From Pycnococcus provasolii (taxonomy: Eukaryota; Chlorophyta; Pseudoscourfieldiophyceae; Pseudoscourfieldiales; Pycnococcaceae): 64,000 nt of DNA. The position numbers and the translations under genes were made by a program. This document shows, piece after piece, positions 9,464 to 18,375 of this stretch (positions are counted from its first letter, which is position 1; each line of letters starts with the position of its first letter). The stretch is from contig OW568882.1 in assembly GCA_938743325.2 (NCBI GenBank), positions 310,001 to 374,000 of the forward strand. The letters are read 5' to 3'. The notes under the pieces are model-generated. The model was not told the origin of the DNA, searched no databases, and saw only the letters and a list, made by a program, of their open reading frames with translations.

Positions 9464-11797
9464 ATGGCGTCGCGGGTGGTGGCCCCGACGGGTTCCCTCG
9501 TGCGCCTAGCTGCGGTTAACACGGCGTCGGCTTCCTCAGGATTGTCCTCTTCATTCTCCTCTTCACTGTCTTCCTCGTTGGGTTCGAATTGCCGTTTGTC
9601 GTTTCATCTCCATGCTCGTGTGCTTTCCAGGGGGGTCAGCTCGTCGGCGTCGGCGTCGTCGTCGTCGGCGGCGTCAGTCGCAGCAGCGTCACGCTTGCGC
9701 CATTCTGTTCAGGCGGGTGGCGCCTTTGGGTTTGCGGCGTGCCTCACAAATGAGGTCAGGGCGGCTGCGCAGCGTTCTTCTACGCCGACGCTCAGAAGTA
9801 TGCACCACCATCGTCGAACGTACTGTTCGACGCAGACTCCGCCGCCGAAAACGCAAGCAAACGCAAGCATCACAAACCACGCGAACGCGCTCAAACAGCA
9901 AGCTCTGCAAAAAGCAAACTCACTCAAACAGCAAGCCACGGCCGTGCAGTCGAACCTGAAAAACCAAGCCACGGCTATGCAGTCGAACCTGAAAAACCAA
10001 GCCACGGCCGTGCAGTCGAACCTTATGCAAAAGCAGCATGAAATGCGCACGTTCCTGCAGACGCAAACGCAAGCCATTACCAACTCACCCAGGGCTGTCG
10101 TGACGTCCATCCGAACCTCCATTCAAAAAGTCACTACCACAGCACGTACCGCAATCAACAAACAACTCACCCGACTCGCCGCCATACCATCATCACTATA
10201 CGCGAAACTAAAGCCACACCTACCAGCCTTCCTCTCAAAACGACTTGACGCACTCTTCGCGGCAATCTCTCGGCAACTCTCAGCCATCGCAGCCTCCCCT
10301 GCAACAGCCAGAACGAAAATCAACCAAATCTTGACTTCTCTCTGGCAGCAGTATCGCTTAACCGTCGCCGGTACCACGCTCGTCATCTCCGCGTACGTGC
10401 TGTGGCGAAGCTCGTTTGCCGTGGCGAAGCAGGTGGTTGGTCTGTCGGAGACGTTCGCGGAGTTTGGCATACTGGCACTCGCGAGCCTATCCGCCGTGCT
10501 TGTCGCGTACGTTGGCATGCGAAGGTACTACAGCCTGGACGGCGAAACCGTGTTTCGACTGGCGATGCGCAGACTGAATGCATGCGATCGCGTGCGCGAT
10601 GCGATTGGACATCCGCTCACCGCATCCGAGCTTCGCGCTTACGTCATCACAGGAGGGGGGTTGAAGTGGGGAAAGACGAAATCGTCCTCTGCTGCTGCCA
10701 CCGCCGCCGCCGCCGCGACGTCCGTCTCGCTCGTCGACATGGTGCGCAAGTACATACAACCATCATCATCAAAACCACCACCAACGCCGCCACATCAAAG
10801 CACATCACAAACACCAGAAAAGGTCTTAACAGGCAAAAATTTCTGGTCCTCCATACTGAACTTCTTCTCACTCCCAAAATATCGCAGTGGAAGACTTCAC
10901 ATGCTGTTTCCCATCCGCTCTTTGAGCCACCGTGGCGTGGTTTCGCTCACGGCCAAAAAGAAGAATGGAAGGTACGTCTTCAAGCTCCTCGCGGTGGACC
11001 TGCCCGCCAAGGCGGCTGCCACGCACGCGTCGGCATTGGCAAGCGAGCGTGCGGCGAGAGCCGCGGCGGCACGACGCGACTCCATACTCGGCGTGGGCGG
11101 ATTCGGCGGAGGCGTTGGGCCCGCGTTGTACGACGACACGAGCCTTCTTCCGTCGGACGACCGCGGCGAGGAATACAAACGCATCCGCGAGTGCGCGCAC
11201 GGTACATACGCGCAGCCATACCGGGCGGCACGCATCTACGTCGACGGAGATCCGGAACGATACGAGAAAGACGGCGTGCTCAGCGAGCTGCGCGACCCAT
11301 TTTTGAAGAGTCTCGACGCGCAGGAAACGATAGAGGCGGAGGACGACGAGGAGGAGGAGCAGGACGAAATTGAGGAGTCGGAACCACCTCCGAACGCTCG
11401 CGTCATTGAAGCAGATGTTCCCGCGCTTTCGGAGGATTCGCCGTACGTCACCACCTCCGCGGAGGCGACGTCGCAGTCGGTTGCCGCGGCGGCCACTTTG
11501 GGAAACCTCAAGTCGCAGGTGATTGACAGCAAGAAGGAGATGGAGCAGGAGGTGACGGCGGACAAGACGGGGCGTGCCAAGGCGGCGGAGGACCTTCGTA
11601 AGGCTGGCGTGAAGATGCTGCTACGTGACGACGTCCGGCTTAAGGCGAAGGAGAGTGGTAGTTCCACAAAGCGTGAGGATGTGATTGACTCGGTGGATGC
11701 GCGAACGTCGGTGGGTGAGATGTACTTCTACGAGTACGCGTTTGAGTGGTTCGCAGACCGCATGTCAAACTTGAGACGGCGAAGACCGGTTCAGTAA
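9464..11797 (+). CDS. Probable organelle inner-membrane protein with Coa1/Tim21-like domain
   Basis: The 777-residue product starts at an ATG in a good GCCATGG context. The first 120 residues are rich in Ser, Ala and Arg with few acidic residues, like a mitochondrial (or plastid) targeting sequence. Residues about 140-190 carry 11-residue helical repeats (ATAVQSNLKNQ type). Two transmembrane helices follow, near 299-320 and 334-354. Beyond these, FRLAMRRLNACDRVRDAIGHPL and the later RSLSHRGVVSLTAKKKNGRYVFKLLAVD strand pattern resemble the Coa1/Tim21 fold used in respiratory-complex assembly and import. An acidic coiled region and a C-terminal tail complete it. The Coa1/Tim21 link is a recollection-based inference; the Ala/Gln/Asn helical region and long tail are unusual for that family. 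Confidence 0.6.
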   Translation: MASRVVAPTGSLVRLAAVNTASASSGLSSSFSSSLSSSLGSNCRLSFHLHARVLSRGVSSSASASSSSAASVAAASRLRHSVQAGGAFGFAACLTNEVRAAAQRSSTPTLRSMHHHRRTYCSTQTPPPKTQANASITNHANALKQQALQKANSLKQQATAVQSNLKNQATAMQSNLKNQATAVQSNLMQKQHEMRTFLQTQTQAITNSPRAVVTSIRTSIQKVTTTARTAINKQLTRLAAIPSSLYAKLKPHLPAFLSKRLDALFAAISRQLSAIAASPATARTKINQILTSLWQQYRLTVAGTTLVISAYVLWRSSFAVAKQVVGLSETFAEFGILALASLSAVLVAYVGMRRYYSLDGETVFRLAMRRLNACDRVRDAIGHPLTASELRAYVITGGGLKWGKTKSSSAAATAAAAATSVSLVDMVRKYIQPSSSKPPPTPPHQSTSQTPEKVLTGKNFWSSILNFFSLPKYRSGRLHMLFPIRSLSHRGVVSLTAKKKNGRYVFKLLAVDLPAKAAATHASALASERAARAAAARRDSILGVGGFGGGVGPALYDDTSLLPSDDRGEEYKRIRECAHGTYAQPYRAARIYVDGDPERYEKDGVLSELRDPFLKSLDAQETIEAEDDEEEEQDEIEESEPPPNARVIEADVPALSEDSPYVTTSAEATSQSVAAAATLGNLKSQVIDSKKEMEQEVTADKTGRAKAAEDLRKAGVKMLLRDDVRLKAKESGSSTKREDVIDSVDARTSVGEMYFYEYAFEWFADRMSNLRRRRPVQ
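9935..10024 (+). repeat. 33-bp tandem repeat encoding 11-residue helix repeats
   Basis: Three near-identical copies (33, 33 and 24 bp) encode ATAVQSNLKNQ, ATAMQSNLKNQ and ATAVQSNL. The DNA copies differ at only a few bases, so the expansion looks recent. Confidence 0.85.
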
Positions 11798-11883
11798 GAA
11801 AGAACAGAACTACATATCGTCTATTTGACTTCACTAGAAAAACATAAATAAAGAATGAATGAATATATGTTTTGAAAGAGTAC

Positions 11884-13068
11884 TTATTCGTCGTCGGTGT
11901 TGTCGTGTTGATGCACTTGCACGACGTGCACCTCAATATTTTCGTCGGCACACGCCTTGACTAATCTCTGTTCCGCCGCCTCGACGTCGCCGCCGGGCAT
12001 CGACGAAACGTCCGGCGTCGCGACGCACGCGCCACCCGACCCGCTAAACTTGGCTGCAAATCCGTGCGCTTCTGCGATTTCCACCATGCGCAAGTTTTGC
12101 TCACCCAGCGCAGCGTCACCAAACATCTTACGTCTCAGCGCAAAGTTACGTCGGAACAGAGCGGGCCAGGAGGAGGAGGAGGAGGAGGAGGAGGAGGAGG
12201 AGGAGGAGGTGAGAAGTGCCCGTCCATCGTCTGCAAGGCCAGCAACCTCTATCATCGCCGCGTGGACGTCAGCGTCGCCGTTGTCGTACCGCTGGCGTAG
12301 GTCGGAGTGCACGCGCCCGGAGTCGGACGGCGCCTGTGCCACCAAAAGGCGCAGCGGAGGAAGCTGGCTTGGCGAGAGAGGCGTGTACTTGCCAGCGTTT
12401 GAGGGTGGCGCTTCCATGATGCTTTTGTGAAAGTCCATGTGCACGACACCTCCGTACACCTGTATGACTCGGTCCTGCAGACCCGCGGCAATGCCGAGTC
12501 GACGTTCCACAGAAAGGACGAGCGATGGCAGTTCCTCCTTCACAGGTGCGACGTCACGGTACTGCGGGCACTGGTTGCAGTCGTTCGCGTGCAGCGGCAA
12601 GCTGTAGTGTTCGAAGAGGCACTGCAGCGTTGCCCATATGATGGCAGACGAGCCGCTGAGGCCACTCTGCCTTGGTATCGTGGTGTCGTAGCTGAGCGTG
12701 AACCCTGGTATCCAGTCTTGCGAAGCGAGATTGACTCCACGTTGTCTCCAGAAGTCAAAAAAAGCGTGCGTCGCAGCTTTTAGGAGGCGCACGCCTCCGT
12801 AGTAACCTTCTGCGTCGCACTTGGTGGCTGCGTCGGCGAGAGAGTCGTACTGAAGGCGGTCGTGCGAGACGTGTGGATGGAAGGTGATGGTGGGTGACCG
12901 CAGCGGCTTGAGTGTGACGGTTGCGTGGTAGTTTTTGATGAGTATGCTGAGAGTTTTGCCGTTGTACCCGTCGCTGGGATTGCCTAGCAGACCTATGCGT
13001 GCGTATGCACTGTGCGATATGGTGCGGTGATTACGGCGGCGAGCGAGTCGTGCGAGGAGGTTTCCCAT
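11884..13068 (-). CDS. Glucuronokinase (GHMP kinase)
   Basis: The 394-residue enzyme should phosphorylate D-glucuronic acid at C1 with ATP in the cytosol, feeding the salvage route to UDP-glucuronate used for wall polysaccharides. It follows plant glucuronokinase closely: ARIGLLGNPSD near the start, GYYGGVRLL, the GHMP phosphate-binding loop in IPRQSGLSGSSAI, SVERRLGIAAGLQDRVIQVYGG, and the C-terminal FSGSGGACV motif. A poly-Ser run of about 13 residues, encoded by a GGA/AGG repeat on the plus strand (about 12170-12210), sits in a loop before WPALFRRNF. The ATG at 13068 (MGNLLARL) matches where plant enzymes begin; the frame is open further upstream with an in-frame ATG encoding MYHPTF. It is divergently spaced from nothing; PsbW lies upstream on the same strand. 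Confidence 0.93.
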   Translation of the reverse strand: MGNLLARLARRRNHRTISHSAYARIGLLGNPSDGYNGKTLSILIKNYHATVTLKPLRSPTITFHPHVSHDRLQYDSLADAATKCDAEGYYGGVRLLKAATHAFFDFWRQRGVNLASQDWIPGFTLSYDTTIPRQSGLSGSSAIIWATLQCLFEHYSLPLHANDCNQCPQYRDVAPVKEELPSLVLSVERRLGIAAGLQDRVIQVYGGVVHMDFHKSIMEAPPSNAGKYTPLSPSQLPPLRLLVAQAPSDSGRVHSDLRQRYDNGDADVHAAMIEVAGLADDGRALLTSSSSSSSSSSSSSWPALFRRNFALRRKMFGDAALGEQNLRMVEIAEAHGFAAKFSGSGGACVATPDVSSMPGGDVEAAEQRLVKACADENIEVHVVQVHQHDNTDDE

Positions 13069-13485
13069 GTCAAACGATGTCGAAAATCGAAAATGAGAAG
13101 TGAGAAGTGAAATGAAAGGGACGAGTGCACAATGAAAGGTTGGATGGTACATAGGAAACGAAACGCGACGAAGTAGTAGTAGTAGCAGTAGTGTGTGTGT
13201 GCTTGTTGTTGTTGTTTTGAAAACCACAGAGTTTGTTGTTACACGAACCCTGTTCACCACAGAGACATTCATTCACGCTGGTTTGGCATTTCTTTCACGA
13301 CGTGCGTATGTGCCGAAGGCGATCGTTCACGACGAAAGGAAAGCCCAGCCTCACGCTCACTCTCTCTCACCCACTCCACACGAAATTGCATATTCTTTTT
13401 TTTTTCCATGGGTTATGTTTTTTTGTTGTATTGTTTTTGTTTTTTGTTATTCAGGGTGGATCGCAGCACAGGATACCCGCGCCAC
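13069..13485. other. Spacer between PsbW and glucuronokinase
   Basis: Both neighbours are on the minus strand, so this holds the PsbW 3' end and the glucuronokinase promoter. It contains an AGT/TG microsatellite (13172-13205) and T-rich runs (13390-13445). No gene was seen. Confidence 0.5.
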
Positions 13486-13845
13486 TTAGAGGCTGAGTCC
13501 CGAGTCGTCGCCCTTGTCCCCACCGAGGTCACGCTGCGAGAGGTAGTACTGCGACCAGACGAACGTCGCGACGCTGGCGAGTGCGATGGCGAGCGCGGGG
13601 TCGTTGATTCCGAGCGGGAGGCCGACGCCATCGCCGTTCATGCGGTCGTCCACGAGGGCAAGCGCGGGGGCGGCGAAGGACGTCACCGAGGCCACAAGCG
13701 CAGGAAGAGCCACACGAGGAGCCACGGAAGCCACGGAAGCCTTCGCCGGAGACGAGGAGGACGAAGAAGCACGCACCACACAGTGCTTACGGGCAGAGAT
13801 AGCCGAGACGGGTGCGCGCACACTGGAGAGACGAGTGGACATCAT
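13486..13845 (-). CDS. psbW: Photosystem II reaction centre protein W, chloroplast precursor
   Basis: The 119-residue precursor has a two-part targeting region: a Ser/Arg/Ala-rich stromal transit part, then a hydrophobic thylakoid-signal stretch ending in APALA. The mature protein would begin near LVDDRMNGDGVGLPLG. One membrane helix follows (LAIALASVATFVWSQYYL), and the protein ends in DDSGLSL. The LVD.RM start, GLP.G motif, single helix and acidic SGLSL end are those of PsbW, a small nuclear-encoded PSII subunit that stabilises PSII-light-harvesting supercomplexes in the thylakoid. Two consecutive ATG codons open the frame at 13845. Confidence 0.9.
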   Translation of the reverse strand: MMSTRLSSVRAPVSAISARKHCVVRASSSSSSPAKASVASVAPRVALPALVASVTSFAAPALALVDDRMNGDGVGLPLGINDPALAIALASVATFVWSQYYLSQRDLGGDKGDDSGLSL

Positions 13846-15701
13846 CGTTGACAGAGGGAGATAAGAATGGCGGTATCGTGGACCCCCCCGGGGCTGGGAC
13901 CGGAGAGCCTCCCTCCCTCATCAGTCATCAGGGGGGAAATCTACGACTTATCGTTTCGGATCCCCACTCACCAGGCTCAACATTGAGGCTCCAGGCCTGT
14001 TTCTTGGGGATACCTCATCAGACTCCTCAGCCTTAGTTCTTCCTCCTCTCCTCTCCTCCTTCCTCTCTTGACTCTTCCCGGTTCCGCGAGCTGTCTCTCT
14101 CCTCCTGTCGTGTCTCTCTCTCCTTCCTCTCTCCCAGGTCTCTGCTCCCTCTCGCACAGGTCTCGCCCTTCTCCTCCCTTCTTCCTCCCTTGCTCCTCCT
14201 CTCATCACTTCATCCGTTGTCTCTCATCACTCATCAGGTCTATCAGGGCCTGAGGAAGAAGGCTTCCACCACCTAAACCTTTAGGTGCCTGAGGGGGAGG
14301 CTGCGATGGTACCTCGTATGTATCGTAGTAGGAAGGCATGCTACCTTAGACTATGGGAGCCTCTGTTGTGCTGTGTTGTGTGCTTGTTCTGGTTCTTCGT
14401 CGCACCGCCTTGAGCTCTTGAGGCTTCTGGGCTTGGAGAACGAGGCTGCGAGGGCCTTGGGGCGCGTGCTTTGCGGTGACTTGCAGTGGAGTTCTTACCA
14501 TGCCCACCACCTCTGATGGAATCTGATGGAATCAGAGCCTGTGTGATTGATCATACAGTACCGGGTAGACTTGAGGAATGAGGAGGAGGGTTGAAGAGGC
14601 GAATAATAAGGGCCCCCTTTGGTCTTGCGATGCCAGTTGCCACGGCACGCAACGACGTGTGTCGCGCAAACCCCAATCGGCCGCAGGATGGCAGGAGCCG
14701 ACCATCACTCACCGATCGATCGATGACCACAGTGCCCAACCTGCCTAATAGGCGTGGGAAACCAAGCAAGAAGGCATCAAAATTCCAGGGATCAAGCCCA
14801 TGTTGTGGCGGCGCCAAGGGTACCCGGTACTCAAAACGAAGTCAAGGACCCAGAAACAGAAACAGGACCCAAGAACAACGAGAGAGAACGAAACGGAAAG
14901 AATCCAAAACTCCTTCCCAAACCCCAATCAAAGAGAATCCATGTCCCGTGAAGTTGACTACGCGTGTAACAATCCCTCCACCCAATGCTGTATCCCGCCC
15001 TGAGATGAAACACAAGTACAAGAACCACCTGGAAGGAACGTGCCGCGCCCAAGCAAGGGACGCCCTGAGGGAGCTCCCCCCGGGGAGGGTTGCTCATCGG
15101 ACCCCCCCTGTTCTTCATCGGCGCATCTGCTCGCCGGCATTGCCGTGTATCTGACATAACAGCTGTTATAGCTGCAGCTTGTCTTCATTCTTTTTTGAGC
15201 TGAAGGGTATGTCTTTGTTCTTCTTGGCTTGGCTTGGGTTGGGTTGGCTTGGTTTGTTTGCCTTACTCCACGCACGCGCAATCTCCACCTGGGTCCCTTT
15301 ACGACACGACACCTGCATGCCGTGATGGATGGATGGGGTTCAGACAGTGCTCTTCAAAGAGGGGGTGTGATTCACAACAGGTAGTCCCTGGGCGGCGGCA
15401 TCGCCTCGCCGTCGCGTCCGTCTCATGACGCGCAGCATCTGCGTCGCAACAAACAAACAAACGAGCAGGAGGGGATGGAATGGGGTTTGCACACAAACGC
15501 GCACGTCTTCCGCATAGATTGATAGAAAAACTCTCCCTCTCCAAGGCGATCATCCAAAACCCATAGATCTGCGATCCACAACAAAAGCAAAACACTGACA
15601 CACGCAAACACACACACACACCTACTACACACTTACTGCAGAACGAAAAAAAGAATCAAAAAGAAGCACACACAACTACACACGCAAATATATAACTAAC
15701 C
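13846..15701. other. Long intergenic region, no gene recognised
   Basis: About 1.9 kb. It contains pyrimidine-rich CTCC/TCTC tracts (14040-14210), a perfect 18-bp palindrome CACCTAAACCTTTAGGTG-like hairpin near 14268-14288, and a 187-residue frame at 14591-15154 rich in Arg, Pro and Lys without domain character. The right end is the promoter of the proton-pump interactor gene, with A/C-rich sequence. Confidence 0.45.
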
Positions 15702-17999
15702 ATGGTTGCAGCAGCGTCAGCCGCCGATGTCCTCAAGGGAACAAAATCACCAACACAACAAGCACCTGGAGTGAAGAAAATCTTAACCAAGAAGAACAAA
15801 AACGAAATCAAAGCCGCAGCTAACGGCGGCGGCGATTCGTCTTCGTCCGAAGCTCCTGCACCTGCGCCAGCCTCGGAGGATCCTCTGAACACGACGACGG
15901 ATCTCACCACGAAGAAAAACTCCAAGGAGGAGGATGAATCTTCGTCTGACGGACCACCGCCCATCACCAAACAACTCTACGTCGTCCGACTTCCACGTCC
16001 GGAGCAGGATCCTGCCGACAAGGAAAAGGAACTGCAAATCCAGGCACGCATCACGCAACTGGACGGAGAAATTACCTTCATCATGAACGCCATGCGTATT
16101 AAGCGTATGAACAAGAGCCGTGCGCGTGCTACCCTTGGTTCGACGCGAGAGGCTCTGCAGGCGATGTCCGCGCAGATTCGCGCAAAGCAGGAGGACATGA
16201 AGCCGTTCACGGACCGCAAGAAGGCGGAACGTGACGAAGCCATGAACGTCAAGGAGCAGTCGCAGAAAATTCCATTCCGCTCCGAGTCTGAGTTGGACGA
16301 CGCACTCGCAGCCATGGAGCACAAAATCACGCACGAATCCATCCCTCTCTCAGAAGAAAAGGAAATCGTGAAGCGCATCAAGCAGTACAGCAAGCAGCGT
16401 GAGGCTATCCGCGAGTACGAGTCTTCTCGCGAAGCTCTCAAGCTCAACCGGCTTACCGAAGAGGAACGCGATGAGGTGGGTGCCGCCATCGTTCACCTCA
16501 AGGCTGACTTGAACAACCTGCGCAAGCAGGAGGAGGAGTTTAGGACAGCGTTCTTAAAAGCCAAGGAGGAGGACAGCGCTCTCGCCGCTGATTTGGACAC
16601 GCTCAACGCCGAGCGCGAGGCGGCACGCGAGAAGCGCAATTCACTCTACAGCGAGATGAACAAGGTGAAACGCGCGCAGTACGCATCCTCTGGGGAGTAC
16701 TTTAAGGGATACCGCCGCATCGTCGAGCAGGTGCGCAAGCTTGCCAAGGCGGGTGACCTCGAAGCGGCTTTGGCAATGTGCCGCGATCAGATGGAGAAGA
16801 TACACGCCAAGCTGAACACGGACGACGCGTACCGCACCGAATACGTCCACGCGATGGAGATGCAGAACCCGCGCAAGCGGCTTACCGCCGCGGAGGCTGA
16901 AGTGGACGCCGAGCTTGCCGAGCTGCAGGACCGTGCCACAAAAGGAGATCCAATTGCCAGGCGCGAGGCGTCCGCACTTCAGCAGAAGCGAAGCCGCGAG
17001 GCTGCGCGCGAGGCGGCACGGAAGGCGGTGGAGGAGGCGAAGGCTGAGGCGAAGGCCAAATTAGAGGCTGACCGAAATGCCAAGGCAGAATCCGAACGAA
17101 TCCGGCGTGAGGAGGAAGAACGCCGAGAGGCGGAGAGGCAGGAGGAGGAGGCGAAAGAGGAGGCACGCAAGCGCGAGGAGGCTGCAAAGCAGTTCCAGGA
17201 GGAGTCGCGCGCCAAGGCGAAAAAGACGGGGTCTAGTTCAGCTGCCAGCGCGGCGATGGATCAGCTCCTCAAGCCGATCGATGTCGAAGCTCTGCCGCTG
17301 GAGAAGTTCGTGCTTCCGTCGCACCTGTCCTCGTCTGGTCCCTCCACCTCTACGTCTGGCGGCGCCGTGCCGATGGCTGCCATCGCCGAGCAGACGAGCG
17401 AGGCGATTGCTCAGGAACAGGAGCGCATGCGGCAGGTGAGCGCCGCGAGCGCGCGCGACAAGCGCGTTGCGGCGGTGGAGAAGAAGAAGGCGCGGCAGAC
17501 GCGCGAGGCTGAGGAGGTTGAGGCGCGGCGTGCCAAAAATGCGGAGAAGAACAAGCGAAAGAAGCTTGCCAAGGCGGCGTCGCGCGACAATGTCGCGGCG
17601 GCGACGGCTGAGGAGCCAGAGGCTGCTTCTCAGCGAGTCGAGCAGCCGCCGGCACCCACATCCGACGAGGCTGCCGTAGACGGAGCCGCGGCGGCGGACG
17701 GCGGGGCAGCAGAGGCGGGACCCTCCTCGGAGTCTCCTGAACAGGCGGCACCGCAGATTCGGCGCCGTTTCGTGAAGGGCAAGGGAGTTCGCGTCACGAG
17801 GGATAAATCAGGTGGGTCGTCTGACAGCCAGATGATGGAGCTCGTGCGGCCGTACCTCGCGATGGCGAGCAACCCATACACGTGGGCGACCATCATCAGC
17901 TTCGCACTGGTTCTCATCCTCGCTTGGTTTGGTGCTTCGGACGACTCAGCACCGCGTGGCAGTCGCCGCCCTGGAGCCGGAGCGTACCGAAGCGCATAA
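15702..17999 (+). CDS. Proton pump-interactor (PPI1)-like tail-anchored coiled-coil protein
   Basis: The 765-residue product matches the plant PPI family. It has the QLYVVRLPRPEQDPADK entry motif, long coiled coil, KIPFRSESELDDALAAMEHKI with THESIPLSEEKEIVKRIK (about residues 190-225), later HLKADLNNLRKQEEEF, and an SGEYFKGYRRIVEQVRKLA segment. The C-terminal half is a charged Glu/Lys/Arg/Ala helix. The protein ends with a single hydrophobic helix (PYTWATIISFALVLILAWFGA) and a short tail, so it is probably anchored in the ER or plasma membrane with its bulk in the cytosol. Plant PPI1 binds the regulatory tail of the plasma-membrane H+-ATPase; whether this algal protein does so is inferred. 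The ATG at 15702 has the favourable ACCATGG context. Confidence 0.88.
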   Translation: MVAAASAADVLKGTKSPTQQAPGVKKILTKKNKNEIKAAANGGGDSSSSEAPAPAPASEDPLNTTTDLTTKKNSKEEDESSSDGPPPITKQLYVVRLPRPEQDPADKEKELQIQARITQLDGEITFIMNAMRIKRMNKSRARATLGSTREALQAMSAQIRAKQEDMKPFTDRKKAERDEAMNVKEQSQKIPFRSESELDDALAAMEHKITHESIPLSEEKEIVKRIKQYSKQREAIREYESSREALKLNRLTEEERDEVGAAIVHLKADLNNLRKQEEEFRTAFLKAKEEDSALAADLDTLNAEREAAREKRNSLYSEMNKVKRAQYASSGEYFKGYRRIVEQVRKLAKAGDLEAALAMCRDQMEKIHAKLNTDDAYRTEYVHAMEMQNPRKRLTAAEAEVDAELAELQDRATKGDPIARREASALQQKRSREAAREAARKAVEEAKAEAKAKLEADRNAKAESERIRREEEERREAERQEEEAKEEARKREEAAKQFQEESRAKAKKTGSSSAASAAMDQLLKPIDVEALPLEKFVLPSHLSSSGPSTSTSGGAVPMAAIAEQTSEAIAQEQERMRQVSAASARDKRVAAVEKKKARQTREAEEVEARRAKNAEKNKRKKLAKAASRDNVAAATAEEPEAASQRVEQPPAPTSDEAAVDGAAAADGGAAEAGPSSESPEQAAPQIRRRFVKGKGVRVTRDKSGGSSDSQMMELVRPYLAMASNPYTWATIISFALVLILAWFGASDDSAPRGSRRPGAGAYRSA

Positions 18000-18176
18000 G
18001 AGAAGATCATTCATGCAAAGCAGAATAATGGACTTCTCGGAACACCGGATAGGGTGCCCAAATGATGATGGGAGTAGGGGAGACAGTGAGTGGGAGACAT
18101 AGAGTGAGAGAGCGTGTGAGTGAGTGTGTGAGTGTGTGTGTGTGTGAGCGAGCGAGCGAGCGAGAGAGAGAGAGAT

Positions 18177-18215
<39 letters not shown>

Positions 18216-18375
18216 TGTACGTATTATTTAAAAAAGTGTGAAGGGGTGAAGGGTGCAGCACCGCGTCCTTTTCTCTCTTTATTTCTCTTTTCTTTCTTTT
18301 TTTTAAATAAAAAATGTGTTCGTTTTTCTTTGATCATCTTTTCCTTTCTTCAAAGATACAAACTCTTGTTTACAG
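18000..18375. other. Tail-to-tail spacer with microsatellites
   Basis: Convergent genes end on either side. The spacer is filled with GTGA-, GAGC- and TG-type simple repeats (see the repeat entry) and T-rich sequence (18270-18310). No gene was seen. Confidence 0.7.
18080..18216. repeat. Compound microsatellite (GTGA, TG, GAGC, GA, TG)
   Basis: A run of GTGAG-type repeats passes into TG, then GAGC four times, then GA, then a long uninterrupted TG tract to about 18213. It lies between two convergent gene ends. Confidence 0.9.

Noticed and set aside
12064-12430. Plus-strand Glu- or Gly-run frames
   Set aside because: Opposite-strand reading of the poly-Ser part of the glucuronokinase gene.
14591-15154. 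187-residue frame in the long intergenic region
   Set aside because: Arg/Pro/Lys/Thr-rich without secondary-structure pattern; looks like chance.
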